NCBI GenBank assembly: GCA_042571625.1
Contig: JBHPFQ010000001.1
Location: 1-55,526 of the forward strand
Source: JBHPFQ01 sp042571625
Lineage (GTDB): Bacteria > Patescibacteriota > Minisyncoccia > Portnoybacterales > UBA2143
Direction of reading: 5' to 3'
DNA length: 55,526 bases
Both the position numbers and the translations under genes were made by a program. Shown one piece after another: positions 13,831 to 23,400 of this stretch. How positions within the stretch are numbered: the stretch's first letter is position 1; the number at the start of each line of letters is the position of its first letter. A model generated the notes under the pieces. That model did not search any database, had not been told where the DNA came from, and saw nothing but the letters and a program-made list of their open reading frames with translations.

Positions 13831-15396
13831 ATGCGAAAAACAACTATTCTTTTATTATTAATAATGCTATTAGGAGGAATTTTTCGTTTCGGAAATTTAG
13901 AACGTACGCCTCCAGGTCTTTACCCAGACGAAGCAATAAATGGAATGGATGCAATTCAAACACTTGAAACTGGACAATGGAAAGTTTTTTATCCTGAGAA
14001 TAACGGACGCGAAGGCTTATTTATATGGATGATTGCTTTAAACTTTAATATATTTGGAATATCTGTATGGTCATTAAGATTCACAAGCGCCATTATTGGA
14101 TTTTTAACTATTTTAGGATTATTTTTAATGGCAAAAGAATTATTCAATGAAAAAATAGCTCTTTTGAGTAGTTTTTTCTTAGCTGTTAGTTTTTGGCATA
14201 CTAATTTCAGCCGAATTGGATTCCGCGCCATTCTTGTTCCATTCCTAATGTGCTTTTCATTCTATTTCTTATTTAAAGGAATAAAAAGTAAAAAACTTAT
14301 TTATTTTATAATCGCTGGAATATTCTATGGATTAGGATTTTATACATATATTGCGTTTAGAGCTTCTATTCTACTTTTAGGAATGTTGCTTTTGATAAAA
14401 ATGTGGAACTATTGGAAAGAAAACAAATCTTCAAAATGGTCTCTGAAAAAAAATTATATTAAGGATGGATGGTGGAAATGGGATGTATTTTTTATAGTTA
14501 TCTTAATTGTTGTTATTCCATTATGCTTACATTTTTATAAAGTCCCACAAGATTTTATGGGACGCGCGAATAACGTTTCTGTTTTTAACAGCGAACAACC
14601 ATTTAAAGCATTAGCTATAAGCACTGCTAAAACCGCAATAATGTTTAATTTTATCGGAGACTGGAATTGGCGCCATAATTATTCCGGAGCGCCAATGCTT
14701 GCTTGGACGGTCGGAATTTTATTTTTAATAGGCTTAATATTAATAATCAGAAAAATTATATCTGATGGATGGAAAATGCTCTCTCCGGTAATTTTAATTA
14801 CAATTTTATGGTTTGCTATTATGCTTTTACCGGCCATTTTTACAATTGAAGGAATTCCGCACGCGCTCAGAACAATCAGCATTATTCCAGTTGTTTATAT
14901 TTTTGCCGCGTTAGGATTCGCTTGGATGTCTGATAAATTATTTAAAAATGTAAATAAAAAATTAGCTGTTATTTTTATGGCCACAATTCTAATACATCCT
15001 GTTTACGCAAACTTTAACCAATATTTTTGCCGATGGGCAAACGATCCAGATGTGGCTGGTGCTTTTGAACAAAATTTAGTTGATATAGGAAATTATCTAA
15101 ATAGCATGCCATTAAATATTAAAAAGTATGTTATTATTAATAGATCAGGAGTTCCAGTTCCTTATCCTTATGGTCCATCAATGCCGGCTCAAACAGTTAT
15201 GTTTATTGAACACGCCAAAAATATAAAGAACGTATTTTATATTAAACCAGAAAATATTAATCAAATTCAATATAATGAGACAGACGTAATAACTTTATTG
15301 CATCCCAATGAAGAAATAATGAACAATCTTCACAACCGCTGGCCAAATGGCAAAGTTAGAAAAGGAAATAATATTTGGAGTTTCTTAATTAATTAA
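13831..15396 (+). CDS. Membrane glycosyltransferase, GT39/ArnT-like
   Basis: A 521-residue polytopic GT-C enzyme. The first extracytoplasmic loop has LYPDEAINGMDAIQTLETG with the acidic pair (PDEA) that coordinates the polyprenyl-phosphate-sugar donor, followed by roughly ten membrane helices and a soluble C-terminal tail. It should move a sugar from a lipid carrier to an acceptor (protein or glycan) outside the membrane. A second, related enzyme starts 22 nt downstream, and the divergent gtrA could supply the carrier. Confidence 0.88.
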   Translation: MRKTTILLLLIMLLGGIFRFGNLERTPPGLYPDEAINGMDAIQTLETGQWKVFYPENNGREGLFIWMIALNFNIFGISVWSLRFTSAIIGFLTILGLFLMAKELFNEKIALLSSFFLAVSFWHTNFSRIGFRAILVPFLMCFSFYFLFKGIKSKKLIYFIIAGIFYGLGFYTYIAFRASILLLGMLLLIKMWNYWKENKSSKWSLKKNYIKDGWWKWDVFFIVILIVVIPLCLHFYKVPQDFMGRANNVSVFNSEQPFKALAISTAKTAIMFNFIGDWNWRHNYSGAPMLAWTVGILFLIGLILIIRKIISDGWKMLSPVILITILWFAIMLLPAIFTIEGIPHALRTISIIPVVYIFAALGFAWMSDKLFKNVNKKLAVIFMATILIHPVYANFNQYFCRWANDPDVAGAFEQNLVDIGNYLNSMPLNIKKYVIINRSGVPVPYPYGPSMPAQTVMFIEHAKNIKNVFYIKPENINQIQYNETDVITLLHPNEEIMNNLHNRWPNGKVRKGNNIWSFLIN

Positions 15397-15418
15397 TAAA
15401 AAAATAAATAATAAATAT

Positions 15419-17173
15419 ATGACATTTACAAATAGAATAACAAAAATTATAGCCACTCTTTTGCTCGTCTTAATGCTCGGACTGGCTTTTTTTAGTATGC
15501 GTGGCGACTCTGCAACTATGGATGAATTAGCACACACTCCTGCTGGTTATTCGTACATTACTCAAAAAGATATGCGTCTTAATCCAGAACATCCGCCATT
15601 GTTAAAAGACTTAGCTGGATTATCTGTATGGCTCGGTTCAAAAATAACAGGTAAATCAATCGTCTTTCCAAAAACTACTAATTGGACAGAAAAATTAAAT
15701 GGCCAATGGGAATTCGGAAGAGACCTACTATATAGAAACGGGAATGACGCAGATAGTATTATTTTCTGGGGACGCCTACCAATGCTTTTGATAATGTTAA
15801 TTCTAGGAATTTATGTTTTCAAATGGGCGCACGAACTTTACGGAAATAAAGCAGGATTGTTAGCTCTTTTCCTTTATTCTTTATCACCTACTTTCATCGC
15901 GCATGGACGATATGTTACAACCGATGTTGGAGCAGCAGCAGCTTTTTTTATATCAATATATTATCTAGTAAAATGGGTTAATAACCAAAACAAAAAAAAT
16001 CTTATTATAGCTGGAATTGTTTTTGGATTAGCTCTTTTAACTAAGTTTTCTTTGGTATTATTAATTCCATATTTTGTTTTTATAGTAATGGCTTGGAGTT
16101 TAATCAATTATAATAAAGATACTAAATTGCCACACTTTACCGCCATTGTCAGATCGCTCGCGATACCACTTATTTCTCTATTTCTCATCGGAATTATTGG
16201 CATGGCTTTGATTTGGCCTGTTTATAAATTTCATATATTAAATTATCCAGAAACAAGACAAACCTTTGACACAATAGCAAATCTTGGATCATACGGAAAT
16301 CGCTTGCTTGCCGACTCAGTAATATGGATGTCTGAAAAATCAATCCTACGACCTTATGGACAATTCTTCCATGGGTTACTTATGGTTATTCAACGCTCTG
16401 TCGGAGGAAATACAACTTATTTCTTAGGTGAAATTTCAAGATTTGGCTGGCGAAGTTATTTCCCTATTGTATTTTCAATTAAAGTTCCTTTAGTATTCCT
16501 AATATTAATTTTAATAGCTTTTCTTACTTCTGCTCGCAATATTAAAAAATTATTTAAAAAAGAAAATTTTGCTGAATTTGCCTTGCTATCATTTTTTATT
16601 CTGTACTGGGTAATGAGTATTAGAAGCACTCTTAATATTGGCGTCAGGCATGTATTACCAATCTTTCCTATTCTTTATGTTCTGATCAGTGGCCAGATTA
16701 TTAAAATAAAAAATAAAAAACTTAATATATTTCTTATTATTATGTTGTTGTGGTATGCCATCGGAACAATAAAAATCTATCCAAACTTTTTAACTTATTT
16801 CAATGAAATTGCAGGTGGACCAGAAAATGGATATAAGTATGCTATTGATTCTAATCTAGATTGGGGTCAAGACTTAAGAAGATTAAAAAATTGGATAGAA
16901 AAAAACAACATAAATAAAATCTATGTTGAATATTTTGGCGGAGGAGATTTAAATTATTACTTAGATGGAAAATGGCAAACATGGTGGGGAGAACGAGATC
17001 CTTCTGAATTACCTTCTGACAGCTGGTTAGCTGTTTCTACTACCCTTATCCAAGGAGGAAGAGGAATTGCCGCTCCAAATATCAGTAATAGAACTGACTA
17101 TTATGAATGGCTTAACGATTATGAGCCAGTTACGGTTATAGGAAATTCAATTTTTGTCTATCATATACAATAG
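15419..17173 (+). CDS. Membrane glycosyltransferase, GT39/PMT-like
   Basis: A 584-residue GT-C protein with one N-terminal helix, then the acidic catalytic loop ATMDELAHTPAGYSYI and the family's LNPEHPPLLKDLAGL, followed by many membrane helices and a C-terminal soluble segment with IDSNLDWGQDLRRLKNWI, seen in many bacterial dolichyl-phosphate-mannose mannosyltransferase homologues. It is likely an O-mannosyl- or related glycosyltransferase acting on exported proteins. It shares an operon with the preceding GT39 gene and converges on ftsQ with no gap. Confidence 0.9.
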   Translation: MTFTNRITKIIATLLLVLMLGLAFFSMRGDSATMDELAHTPAGYSYITQKDMRLNPEHPPLLKDLAGLSVWLGSKITGKSIVFPKTTNWTEKLNGQWEFGRDLLYRNGNDADSIIFWGRLPMLLIMLILGIYVFKWAHELYGNKAGLLALFLYSLSPTFIAHGRYVTTDVGAAAAFFISIYYLVKWVNNQNKKNLIIAGIVFGLALLTKFSLVLLIPYFVFIVMAWSLINYNKDTKLPHFTAIVRSLAIPLISLFLIGIIGMALIWPVYKFHILNYPETRQTFDTIANLGSYGNRLLADSVIWMSEKSILRPYGQFFHGLLMVIQRSVGGNTTYFLGEISRFGWRSYFPIVFSIKVPLVFLILILIAFLTSARNIKKLFKKENFAEFALLSFFILYWVMSIRSTLNIGVRHVLPIFPILYVLISGQIIKIKNKKLNIFLIIMLLWYAIGTIKIYPNFLTYFNEIAGGPENGYKYAIDSNLDWGQDLRRLKNWIEKNNINKIYVEYFGGGDLNYYLDGKWQTWWGERDPSELPSDSWLAVSTTLIQGGRGIAAPNISNRTDYYEWLNDYEPVTVIGNSIFVYHIQ

Positions 17174-17992
17174 CTATTTATAATACACTCTCCCATTTAT
17201 TCTTAAATCAACATATTCTAAAGACTTTCTTGACTCTTTAACGAGCTCGCTTAAAACTGCTTCCAATGATTCTGTCTGTTCTTTTATTGAACTATGACTA
17301 TCAAAATAAATTAGCCATCCCTCATTTGTTTTTACTATTAAGTCATTTTCGGATATAATTTCAAAATTATCTATTTTAATATTTGAATCGCTAGCCAATG
17401 TTTTTTTTACCTCAATAATAAAATTTATCATTTCAGTTGATGCTACGATATTTTTTATTTTCGTATGCAAACTATCTGATTTATTTCTTAAATCATAAAT
17501 AGTTAAAATTAAGCTTCCGCTAATTAATGGAGATTCTTTAAAAATAACGCCATTTTTATCTATATTAAAACATTGGCTAATTTTTGGCGTACTAGTTGCA
17601 GTGTCTTTTTTAGCTTCGCACCAAACACCTACGTTCTGATGCTCAAGAATGTTAACTTCTAACAAACTCGGCATTTTCTTATTTATAAAAACTGATTCAA
17701 TTTCAGGAGAAATTTCCAATATATTCGCTTTAATTTTCTCAATAGGAGCTAAAATAATATTTTTCTGCGAAATTAACCCTATTTTTTTCCCATCTAAATT
17801 TCTATGAATAATTTCTAACGCTTTTGATTCTATAACACTTTTATCAACACTAATATTTATTTCTTTTATCATTAAGAAAGACGAAAAAAACAAAAAATAA
17901 GCCAAACCGGCTATTAAGAATAAAAATAATATAAGACCAATTATTTTTCCGACATATCGCCTTTTTTTTCTAATAGGCTTTTTTCTATGCAT
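17174..17992 (-). CDS. ftsQ: FtsQ/DivIB-like cell-division protein with POTRA domain
   Basis: A 272-residue bitopic protein: a very basic N-terminus (MHRKKPIRKKRRYVGK), one membrane helix (about 17-37), then MIKEINISVDKSVIESKALEI typical of the POTRA domain, and a beta-rich C-terminal domain. It would link early and late division proteins outside the membrane. The match is by architecture, as FtsQ diverges fast. Its first 52 nt overlap the end of serS. It closes the long minus-strand envelope cluster. Confidence 0.75.
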   Translation of the reverse strand: MHRKKPIRKKRRYVGKIIGLILFLFLIAGLAYFLFFSSFLMIKEINISVDKSVIESKALEIIHRNLDGKKIGLISQKNIILAPIEKIKANILEISPEIESVFINKKMPSLLEVNILEHQNVGVWCEAKKDTATSTPKISQCFNIDKNGVIFKESPLISGSLILTIYDLRNKSDSLHTKIKNIVASTEMINFIIEVKKTLASDSNIKIDNFEIISENDLIVKTNEGWLIYFDSHSSIKEQTESLEAVLSELVKESRKSLEYVDLRINGRVYYK

Positions 17993-19203
17993 TGTTTGCC
18001 GCCAATATATTTTTGCAAAACCTCTGGGATTCTAATACTTCCATCCTCTTGTTGATAATTTTCAATTATAGCGATAATTATTCTTCCAATTGCAAAAGCA
18101 GTTCCATTAACTGTATGAACAAATTTTAACCCATCTTTGCCTCTATAACGAATATCCAAACGCCTTGCCTGCCAATCTGTGCAATTACTAGTTGAATGAG
18201 TTTCACGATATTCATTAGAAGAAGGCATCCACGCTTCTATATCCCATTTTTTAGCTGCTGGATCACCTAAATCTCCTGAGCAAATATTAATTACTCTATA
18301 TGGAATTTTCAAAAGTTTCATTAATTTTTCTTCAATTTCTAAAAATAAAGTATGCTCTTCCTTGGATTTATCGGGATGACAAAAACTAAACATCTCTAAT
18401 TTATCAAACTGATGTACCCGTAAAATTCCTTTAGTATCTTTCCCATAAGCTCCTGCTTCTCTCCTAAAACAAGTAGAAAATCCAATATATCTAAGAGGCA
18501 AAATCTCTTCTTCAAACACTTCATTCATATACATCGCTCCAATTGATTGCTCGGAAGTTCCAACTAAATATAGCCCATCTTTCTCTAGAAAATAAACTTC
18601 ATCTTTTCCTCGATCTAAATACCCCATCCCTCTCATTGCTTTTTCTTTTAACATTACAGGAGGAATAACAGGTCTAAATCCATATTCTTTAGTTACATTC
18701 AAAGCCAACTGAGCTAAAGCAAATTCCAATAAAACTGCTTCATCTTTTAAATAGCCGAAACGTGTTCCACTAACTTTAGCAGCTCTCTCCACATCAATAA
18801 TATCCAATTTTTCTGCTATTTCTAAATAATCTTTTGGCTCAAAATCAAATTTTGGTTTTTCTCCTTGTTCTCTTAAGACTTTATTGTCATTATCATTCTT
18901 TCCTTCAATTACATCATCCAATGGCATATTTGGAATCTCTCTCATTAGATTATTAAATTCTTTTTCTACTGCTTCTAATTCTGGCTCAATCTTTTTTATG
19001 CTGATCTTAATCTCTTTAGCTTTTTCTTTATCGTCCCTGCCTAATTTATTTTTTTCTGATTTTAATGCCTCAACCTTTTGCAATAATTCCCTCCTTTTTT
19101 TATCCACTTCTAAAAGCAAATCAACATCGCAGTTGACCTGTTTCTTTCTACAGCCATCTTTAATTTTATCTATATTCTCTCTTATAAATTTAATATCTAA
19201 CAT
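17941..19203 (-). CDS. serS: Serine--tRNA ligase
   Basis: Charges tRNA-Ser. It has a long N-terminal coiled-coil arm (residues about 25-105) that grips the tRNA variable arm, then the class II core: motif 2 FRREAGAYGKDTKGILRVHQF and motif 3 NGTAFAIGRIIIAIIENYQ. At 420 residues it is full length. ATG 19203 follows lysS after 4 nt. The 3' end overlaps ftsQ by 52 nt, a large overlap even here. Confidence 0.97.
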   Translation of the reverse strand: MLDIKFIRENIDKIKDGCRKKQVNCDVDLLLEVDKKRRELLQKVEALKSEKNKLGRDDKEKAKEIKISIKKIEPELEAVEKEFNNLMREIPNMPLDDVIEGKNDNDNKVLREQGEKPKFDFEPKDYLEIAEKLDIIDVERAAKVSGTRFGYLKDEAVLLEFALAQLALNVTKEYGFRPVIPPVMLKEKAMRGMGYLDRGKDEVYFLEKDGLYLVGTSEQSIGAMYMNEVFEEEILPLRYIGFSTCFRREAGAYGKDTKGILRVHQFDKLEMFSFCHPDKSKEEHTLFLEIEEKLMKLLKIPYRVINICSGDLGDPAAKKWDIEAWMPSSNEYRETHSTSNCTDWQARRLDIRYRGKDGLKFVHTVNGTAFAIGRIIIAIIENYQQEDGSIRIPEVLQKYIGGKQCIEKSLLEKKGDMSEK

Positions 19204-19207
19204 ATTT

Positions 19208-20521
19208 TTATTCTTTTGGTTTCATTAACGGAAACAAAATTATTTCCCTTAAACTATTAGAATCTGTTAACAAAGCCGCTAACCTGTCTATCCCCATTCC
19301 AAACCCTGCTGCTGGTGGCATACCATACTCCAACGCCTCAATAAAATCATGATCATACCTCTGTGCCTCCTCATCACCTTCTTGACGATTTTTTTCTTGC
19401 TCTTTAAATCTCCTATCCTGCTCTAATGGATTATTTAATTCAGAAAAAGCATTAACTATTTCAACTCCACCAACTACCAATTGAAACCTTTCTGTTTTTT
19501 TAGAATCATCTTTTAATTGTTTAGCTAATGGAGATATTTCTATAGGATGATGAACAATAAAAGTTGGATGAATAATTTTCTTAACCACTTCTTTCAACTC
19601 TTCATCATTGCTAGCTAAATCTGAAAATTCTTTAACTTCAAAAGATTTTTGAAAATCAATTTCGCTCTTAATCCCGCTTTGTTGAACAATATACCTAAAA
19701 AATTCTTCTGTAATTTTCATTAAATCATTATAATCAGCATATGCCCAATAAAATTCCAACATTGTAAAATCAGGATTATGTGATGAATCCAAGCCCTCAT
19801 TGCGAAAACACCTTCCAATTTCATAAACTTTCTCAAATCCTCCAACTAATAATCTTTTTAAATATAATTCAGGCGCTACGCGCAAATACAAATCAATATC
19901 TAAAGAATTATGATGCGTTTTAAATGGACGAGCTAATGCTCCGCCCGGAATAGTTTGTAAAATAGGAGTTTCTACCTCAACAAAATCTTTTTTATTTAAA
20001 AAATCTCTAATTGATTTAATGATCTTACTACGAATAAGAAATTTCTGCCTAACATCATTGTTCATTATCAAATCCAAATATCTCTTTCTAAATCTTTCTT
20101 CAACATCCTTAATCCCATGCCATTTTTCTGGCAAAGGTAATAAACTCTTTGACAACATCCTAAAATTTTTAACCAACAAAGTTTTTTCTTGTTTTTTTGT
20201 TAAAAATAAAATACCCTTAACTTCAATAAAATCTCCGATGTCAAAATTATCTTGGGAATATTTATATTCCTTTTCTCCAACTTCATCACGTTTAATATAT
20301 ATTTGAAATTTTGCCGTTCCATCTTCAATATTTCCAAACGCAGAACCGCCATGCTCTCTAATCGCTATTAAACGGCCAACTAAAATAAGCTCTTCCCCAT
20401 CATTAAAATCATCAATCGCCTGCTGGCAAGTATGAGTCTTATTAGTTTTGGATGGATAAGGATCCTTGATATTTTTTAATTTATCTATCCTTGCTTTTCT
20501 TATTTCTTCTATTGATGGCAT
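19208..20521 (-). CDS. lysS: Lysine--tRNA ligase, class II, short form
   Basis: Charges tRNA-Lys. An N-terminal OB fold (about 45-140) is followed by motif 1, motif 2 EIGRCFRNEGLDSSHNPDFTM and motif 3 GFGMGIDRLAALLT. The 437 residues fall short of the usual 490-505. Comparison with the remembered E. coli protein puts the loss in one internal block of about 50 residues between the motif 2 half and the HPTFIVHHPIEISPLA segment, so catalysis should be unaffected. It lies between greA and serS. Confidence 0.96.
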   Translation of the reverse strand: MPSIEEIRKARIDKLKNIKDPYPSKTNKTHTCQQAIDDFNDGEELILVGRLIAIREHGGSAFGNIEDGTAKFQIYIKRDEVGEKEYKYSQDNFDIGDFIEVKGILFLTKKQEKTLLVKNFRMLSKSLLPLPEKWHGIKDVEERFRKRYLDLIMNNDVRQKFLIRSKIIKSIRDFLNKKDFVEVETPILQTIPGGALARPFKTHHNSLDIDLYLRVAPELYLKRLLVGGFEKVYEIGRCFRNEGLDSSHNPDFTMLEFYWAYADYNDLMKITEEFFRYIVQQSGIKSEIDFQKSFEVKEFSDLASNDEELKEVVKKIIHPTFIVHHPIEISPLAKQLKDDSKKTERFQLVVGGVEIVNAFSELNNPLEQDRRFKEQEKNRQEGDEEAQRYDHDFIEALEYGMPPAAGFGMGIDRLAALLTDSNSLREIILFPLMKPKE

Positions 20522-20528
20522 TTTAAAT

Positions 20529-20999
20529 TTATTTAATACTAATTATCTCATATCTCATCTTCCCTCTTGGAGTTTTTATTTCTATTTTATCTCCGATTTT
20601 TTTATCTAAAAATGCCTGACCCAAAGGCGATTCATTAGAAATTTTACCTTGCCCGGGATTTGCCTCATGAGAACCAACAATTGAAAAAACTTTTTTTTCT
20701 TTTTTACCAGCTCCAAGCATTAATTCAACCTCAATAACTGAACCCATCTGAACGATTCCTTTTTGTTTGCTACTAGAATCAATTAATTCTGCGTCCCTAA
20801 TAATATCTTCTAATTCCAAGATACGACCCTCATTAAAAGACTGCGCTTCTTTAGCGGAAGAATATTCAGCATTTTCCGACAAATCACCTAAAGATTTAGC
20901 TTCTTCAATTCTTTTAGCTATTTCTTTACGCTTTTTTGTTTTCCGATCATTTAATTCTTGCTCAAATTTTTTAAGTCCTTCAGATGAAATATATTTCAT
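20529..20999 (-). CDS. greA: Transcription elongation factor GreA
   Basis: Rescues backtracked RNA polymerase by stimulating RNA cleavage. The N-terminal coiled coil carries the tip acidic residues in EEAKSLGDLSENAEYSSAKE (about 28-47). The C-terminal FKBP-like domain ends GDKIEIKTPRGKMRYEIISI. The 156-residue length is normal. It is followed by lysS after 7 nt, part of the same minus-strand run as the wall genes. Confidence 0.97.
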   Translation of the reverse strand: MKYISSEGLKKFEQELNDRKTKKRKEIAKRIEEAKSLGDLSENAEYSSAKEAQSFNEGRILELEDIIRDAELIDSSSKQKGIVQMGSVIEVELMLGAGKKEKKVFSIVGSHEANPGQGKISNESPLGQAFLDKKIGDKIEIKTPRGKMRYEIISIK

Positions 21000-21019
21000 A
21001 AAAATTAATTATTTTTTAA

Positions 21020-22954
21020 TTATTCCTCTTTATTAAAATACCATTCTAAAGCATCTTTGGCAACAGGAACAGCTGCTTCATGCCCCTCCCCTCCTTCTTC
21101 TATTAAAATAGTCAAAACAATCTGCGGATCTTCATATGGAGCAAAACCAACAAACCATGAATGCATCTGATCGGTTCCAAATTGCGCTGTTCCAGTCTTG
21201 CCAGCAACTTTTATAGATAAATTACTCATTGAGCAAGCCGATCCTGATATTACTGCCTTTCTCATTCCTTTTTTAACAACGTTCAAATTATCATAACTAA
21301 TAAAATTGTCTCTAACAACAACAGGAGAAATATCTTTAAATTCTCCGCTATCTAAATTAATAATTTTGTCAACTAATTGAGGCTGATATAAAATTCCTCC
21401 GTTTGCAATAGCTGATATTGATGATGCCATCTGAATTGGCGTAACTAAAATATCTCCCTGTCCAATAGACGCATGATAAGTATCACCCAAATTCCATTCT
21501 TCATCCGGCTTATTGCTTTTTTTCCATTCCTCATCAGGAATTAAACCAGCAGATTTATTAGGTAAATCTATATTAGTTAACTGACCTAAACCAAAATATT
21601 GAAGGTATTCTTTAATCCTATCCATCCCAAGACCTTCAACTTTATCATACCCTCCACCTATAGTATAAAAAAACACATTGCACGACTGGGCTATAGCTTC
21701 TATTATATCAATAAATCCATGCGTTTTCCAATCTGGAAATTTATAAATTATTTCAGGACTATATTTATTCGCAATGCTAATTAATCCAGTACAATTTATT
21801 TTCTGACTAGGCGATATAATATTTTCTTCTAAAGCAGCAGCCGCTATAAGCGGTTTAATTATTGATCCAGAAGGATATTGTCCAGATATAGCCCTATTCA
21901 AAAATGGCTGGTTGGGATCGTTTCCCAATCTATCCAAATCTTCTTTAGAAATTCCGCGTGAAAATAAGTTATTATCAAAACTCGGGAAATTAACTAAAGC
22001 TAGAACTCCTCCATCGCGAGGATCCATAGCCACTCCAACTGCCCTTTTAAGCTTAAGCTTATTAAGCATCTCTTTAATTAACTGATAAAGTTTAATTTGC
22101 AAATCTTTATCAATATGAGTAACTAAGCTTTCTCCTGGCAAAGCTGGTTCAACAGAAATTAAATTTAACTTTTCGCCCACTGAATTTACTTCAACATTCC
22201 TTCCGCCATAAATTCCTCTGAGTATGCCTTCATACTGCAATTCCAAACCCATTTTTCCGATCTTATCACTAAGAAAATAATCTGGATATTTTTCTAAATC
22301 TCCGAATCCGATATCTCCAGTATATCCCAAAATATGCGAAAAATAGGATGAATCAATATATTCTCGAACAATACTTTTTTCCACGCGCGCTCCCATCCAT
22401 TCAACAGATAAAGCTTCTAACGCCAGCGCTGAATCTTTTTCAATATCCTTCAATAAAATCAACTGACTAAATTCGTCTTTTGCTTGTTCTATTTTCTGTA
22501 CTAAATCCTCTAATAAAATCTCATTTTCTTCTTTAGAAACAATATTAACTATTTTTTCTAAAATCTCTTTTTGCTTAAATTCATCATTATCTAAAAAGTC
22601 CACGATATCTATTACTAAATTAAAACTTAACACATTGTATACTAATGGATTTTCATTTGTATCATAAATTATACCGCGAGGAGCAACTATCGGATAATGC
22701 CTTAACTTATTTCCCTGAGCAAGTTTCTTATAATGCTCTCCATTAATAACTTGTAAATAACCAGCTCTGCATAAAAGACTAAATAAACAAACAACAACAA
22801 TAAAATAAAATAAAATAAAATTGCGCTTTTTAATCGGCTGTTCCATCTTACCTTTTTCTTCTATCGCTCGCGCTGCTTCAGCATCTAAAAACACTTCTTC
22901 TGCCTCAATGCTTTCGCCGACTTTATTCTTTATAAAGTATTTTTTTAAACCCAT
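21020..22954 (-). CDS. mrdA: Penicillin-binding protein 2 (elongasome transpeptidase)
   Basis: Cross-links lateral-wall peptidoglycan with RodA. Cytoplasmic N-terminus, one membrane helix (about 44-62), a pedestal domain, then the transpeptidase: SxxK S364-K367 (SGSIIKP), SCN 424-426, KTG 586-588 (KTGTAQ). It overlaps mreD by 32 nt and directly follows mreC-mreD, the classic rod-shape order. rodA lies 20 kb away in another operon. The conspicuously acidic ~40-residue leader before the helix is unusual in length. Confidence 0.96.
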   Translation of the reverse strand: MGLKKYFIKNKVGESIEAEEVFLDAEAARAIEEKGKMEQPIKKRNFILFYFIVVVCLFSLLCRAGYLQVINGEHYKKLAQGNKLRHYPIVAPRGIIYDTNENPLVYNVLSFNLVIDIVDFLDNDEFKQKEILEKIVNIVSKEENEILLEDLVQKIEQAKDEFSQLILLKDIEKDSALALEALSVEWMGARVEKSIVREYIDSSYFSHILGYTGDIGFGDLEKYPDYFLSDKIGKMGLELQYEGILRGIYGGRNVEVNSVGEKLNLISVEPALPGESLVTHIDKDLQIKLYQLIKEMLNKLKLKRAVGVAMDPRDGGVLALVNFPSFDNNLFSRGISKEDLDRLGNDPNQPFLNRAISGQYPSGSIIKPLIAAAALEENIISPSQKINCTGLISIANKYSPEIIYKFPDWKTHGFIDIIEAIAQSCNVFFYTIGGGYDKVEGLGMDRIKEYLQYFGLGQLTNIDLPNKSAGLIPDEEWKKSNKPDEEWNLGDTYHASIGQGDILVTPIQMASSISAIANGGILYQPQLVDKIINLDSGEFKDISPVVVRDNFISYDNLNVVKKGMRKAVISGSACSMSNLSIKVAGKTGTAQFGTDQMHSWFVGFAPYEDPQIVLTILIEEGGEGHEAAVPVAKDALEWYFNKEE

Positions 22955-23393
22955 ATAGAAAAGCTAATATTACTAAATTATATAACGATTCAATAAATAA
23001 ATATTTAAAATTCAAGATTGAATCTCCTTGGAATATTCTAATAGAAAAATATAATAGCGCGCCATAAATCATTGTACCAACAATAATTAAAATAGAAAAA
23101 ATCCAGAATTTTAATACAGAAAAAATTTTAACGTTTAACAAGCTAATTATATATACTGTTGTTACAAGGCATAAACTGGATAATCCAAATAAATGGCTTG
23201 AAAACAAATCTAATAACAGGCCAGCAAAAATTATCCATTTCCACGATTTATCAAATTTCTCTAATATAGATATGAATAAGGCTAAAACCAAAACCAAATT
23301 AGGCACAACTCCATAAAATAAAAAAAATGGAGCAACAGAGAATTGCAAAATTATTGCTAATATTAATCCCAAAACGATGAGAATATTTTTCAT
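22923..23393 (-). CDS. mreD: Rod shape-determining protein MreD
   Basis: A 156-residue membrane protein with about five hydrophobic helices and few polar loops. It has little sequence signature of its own. The call rests on size, topology, the LLLDLFSSHLFGLSSLCL segment typical of MreD, and its place between mreC and the PBP2 gene. It acts in the elongasome that guides wall synthesis. It starts 7 nt after mreC. Confidence 0.88.
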   Translation of the reverse strand: MKNILIVLGLILAIILQFSVAPFFLFYGVVPNLVLVLALFISILEKFDKSWKWIIFAGLLLDLFSSHLFGLSSLCLVTTVYIISLLNVKIFSVLKFWIFSILIIVGTMIYGALLYFSIRIFQGDSILNFKYLFIESLYNLVILAFLYGFKKILYKE

Positions 23394-23400
23394 AAAATAC

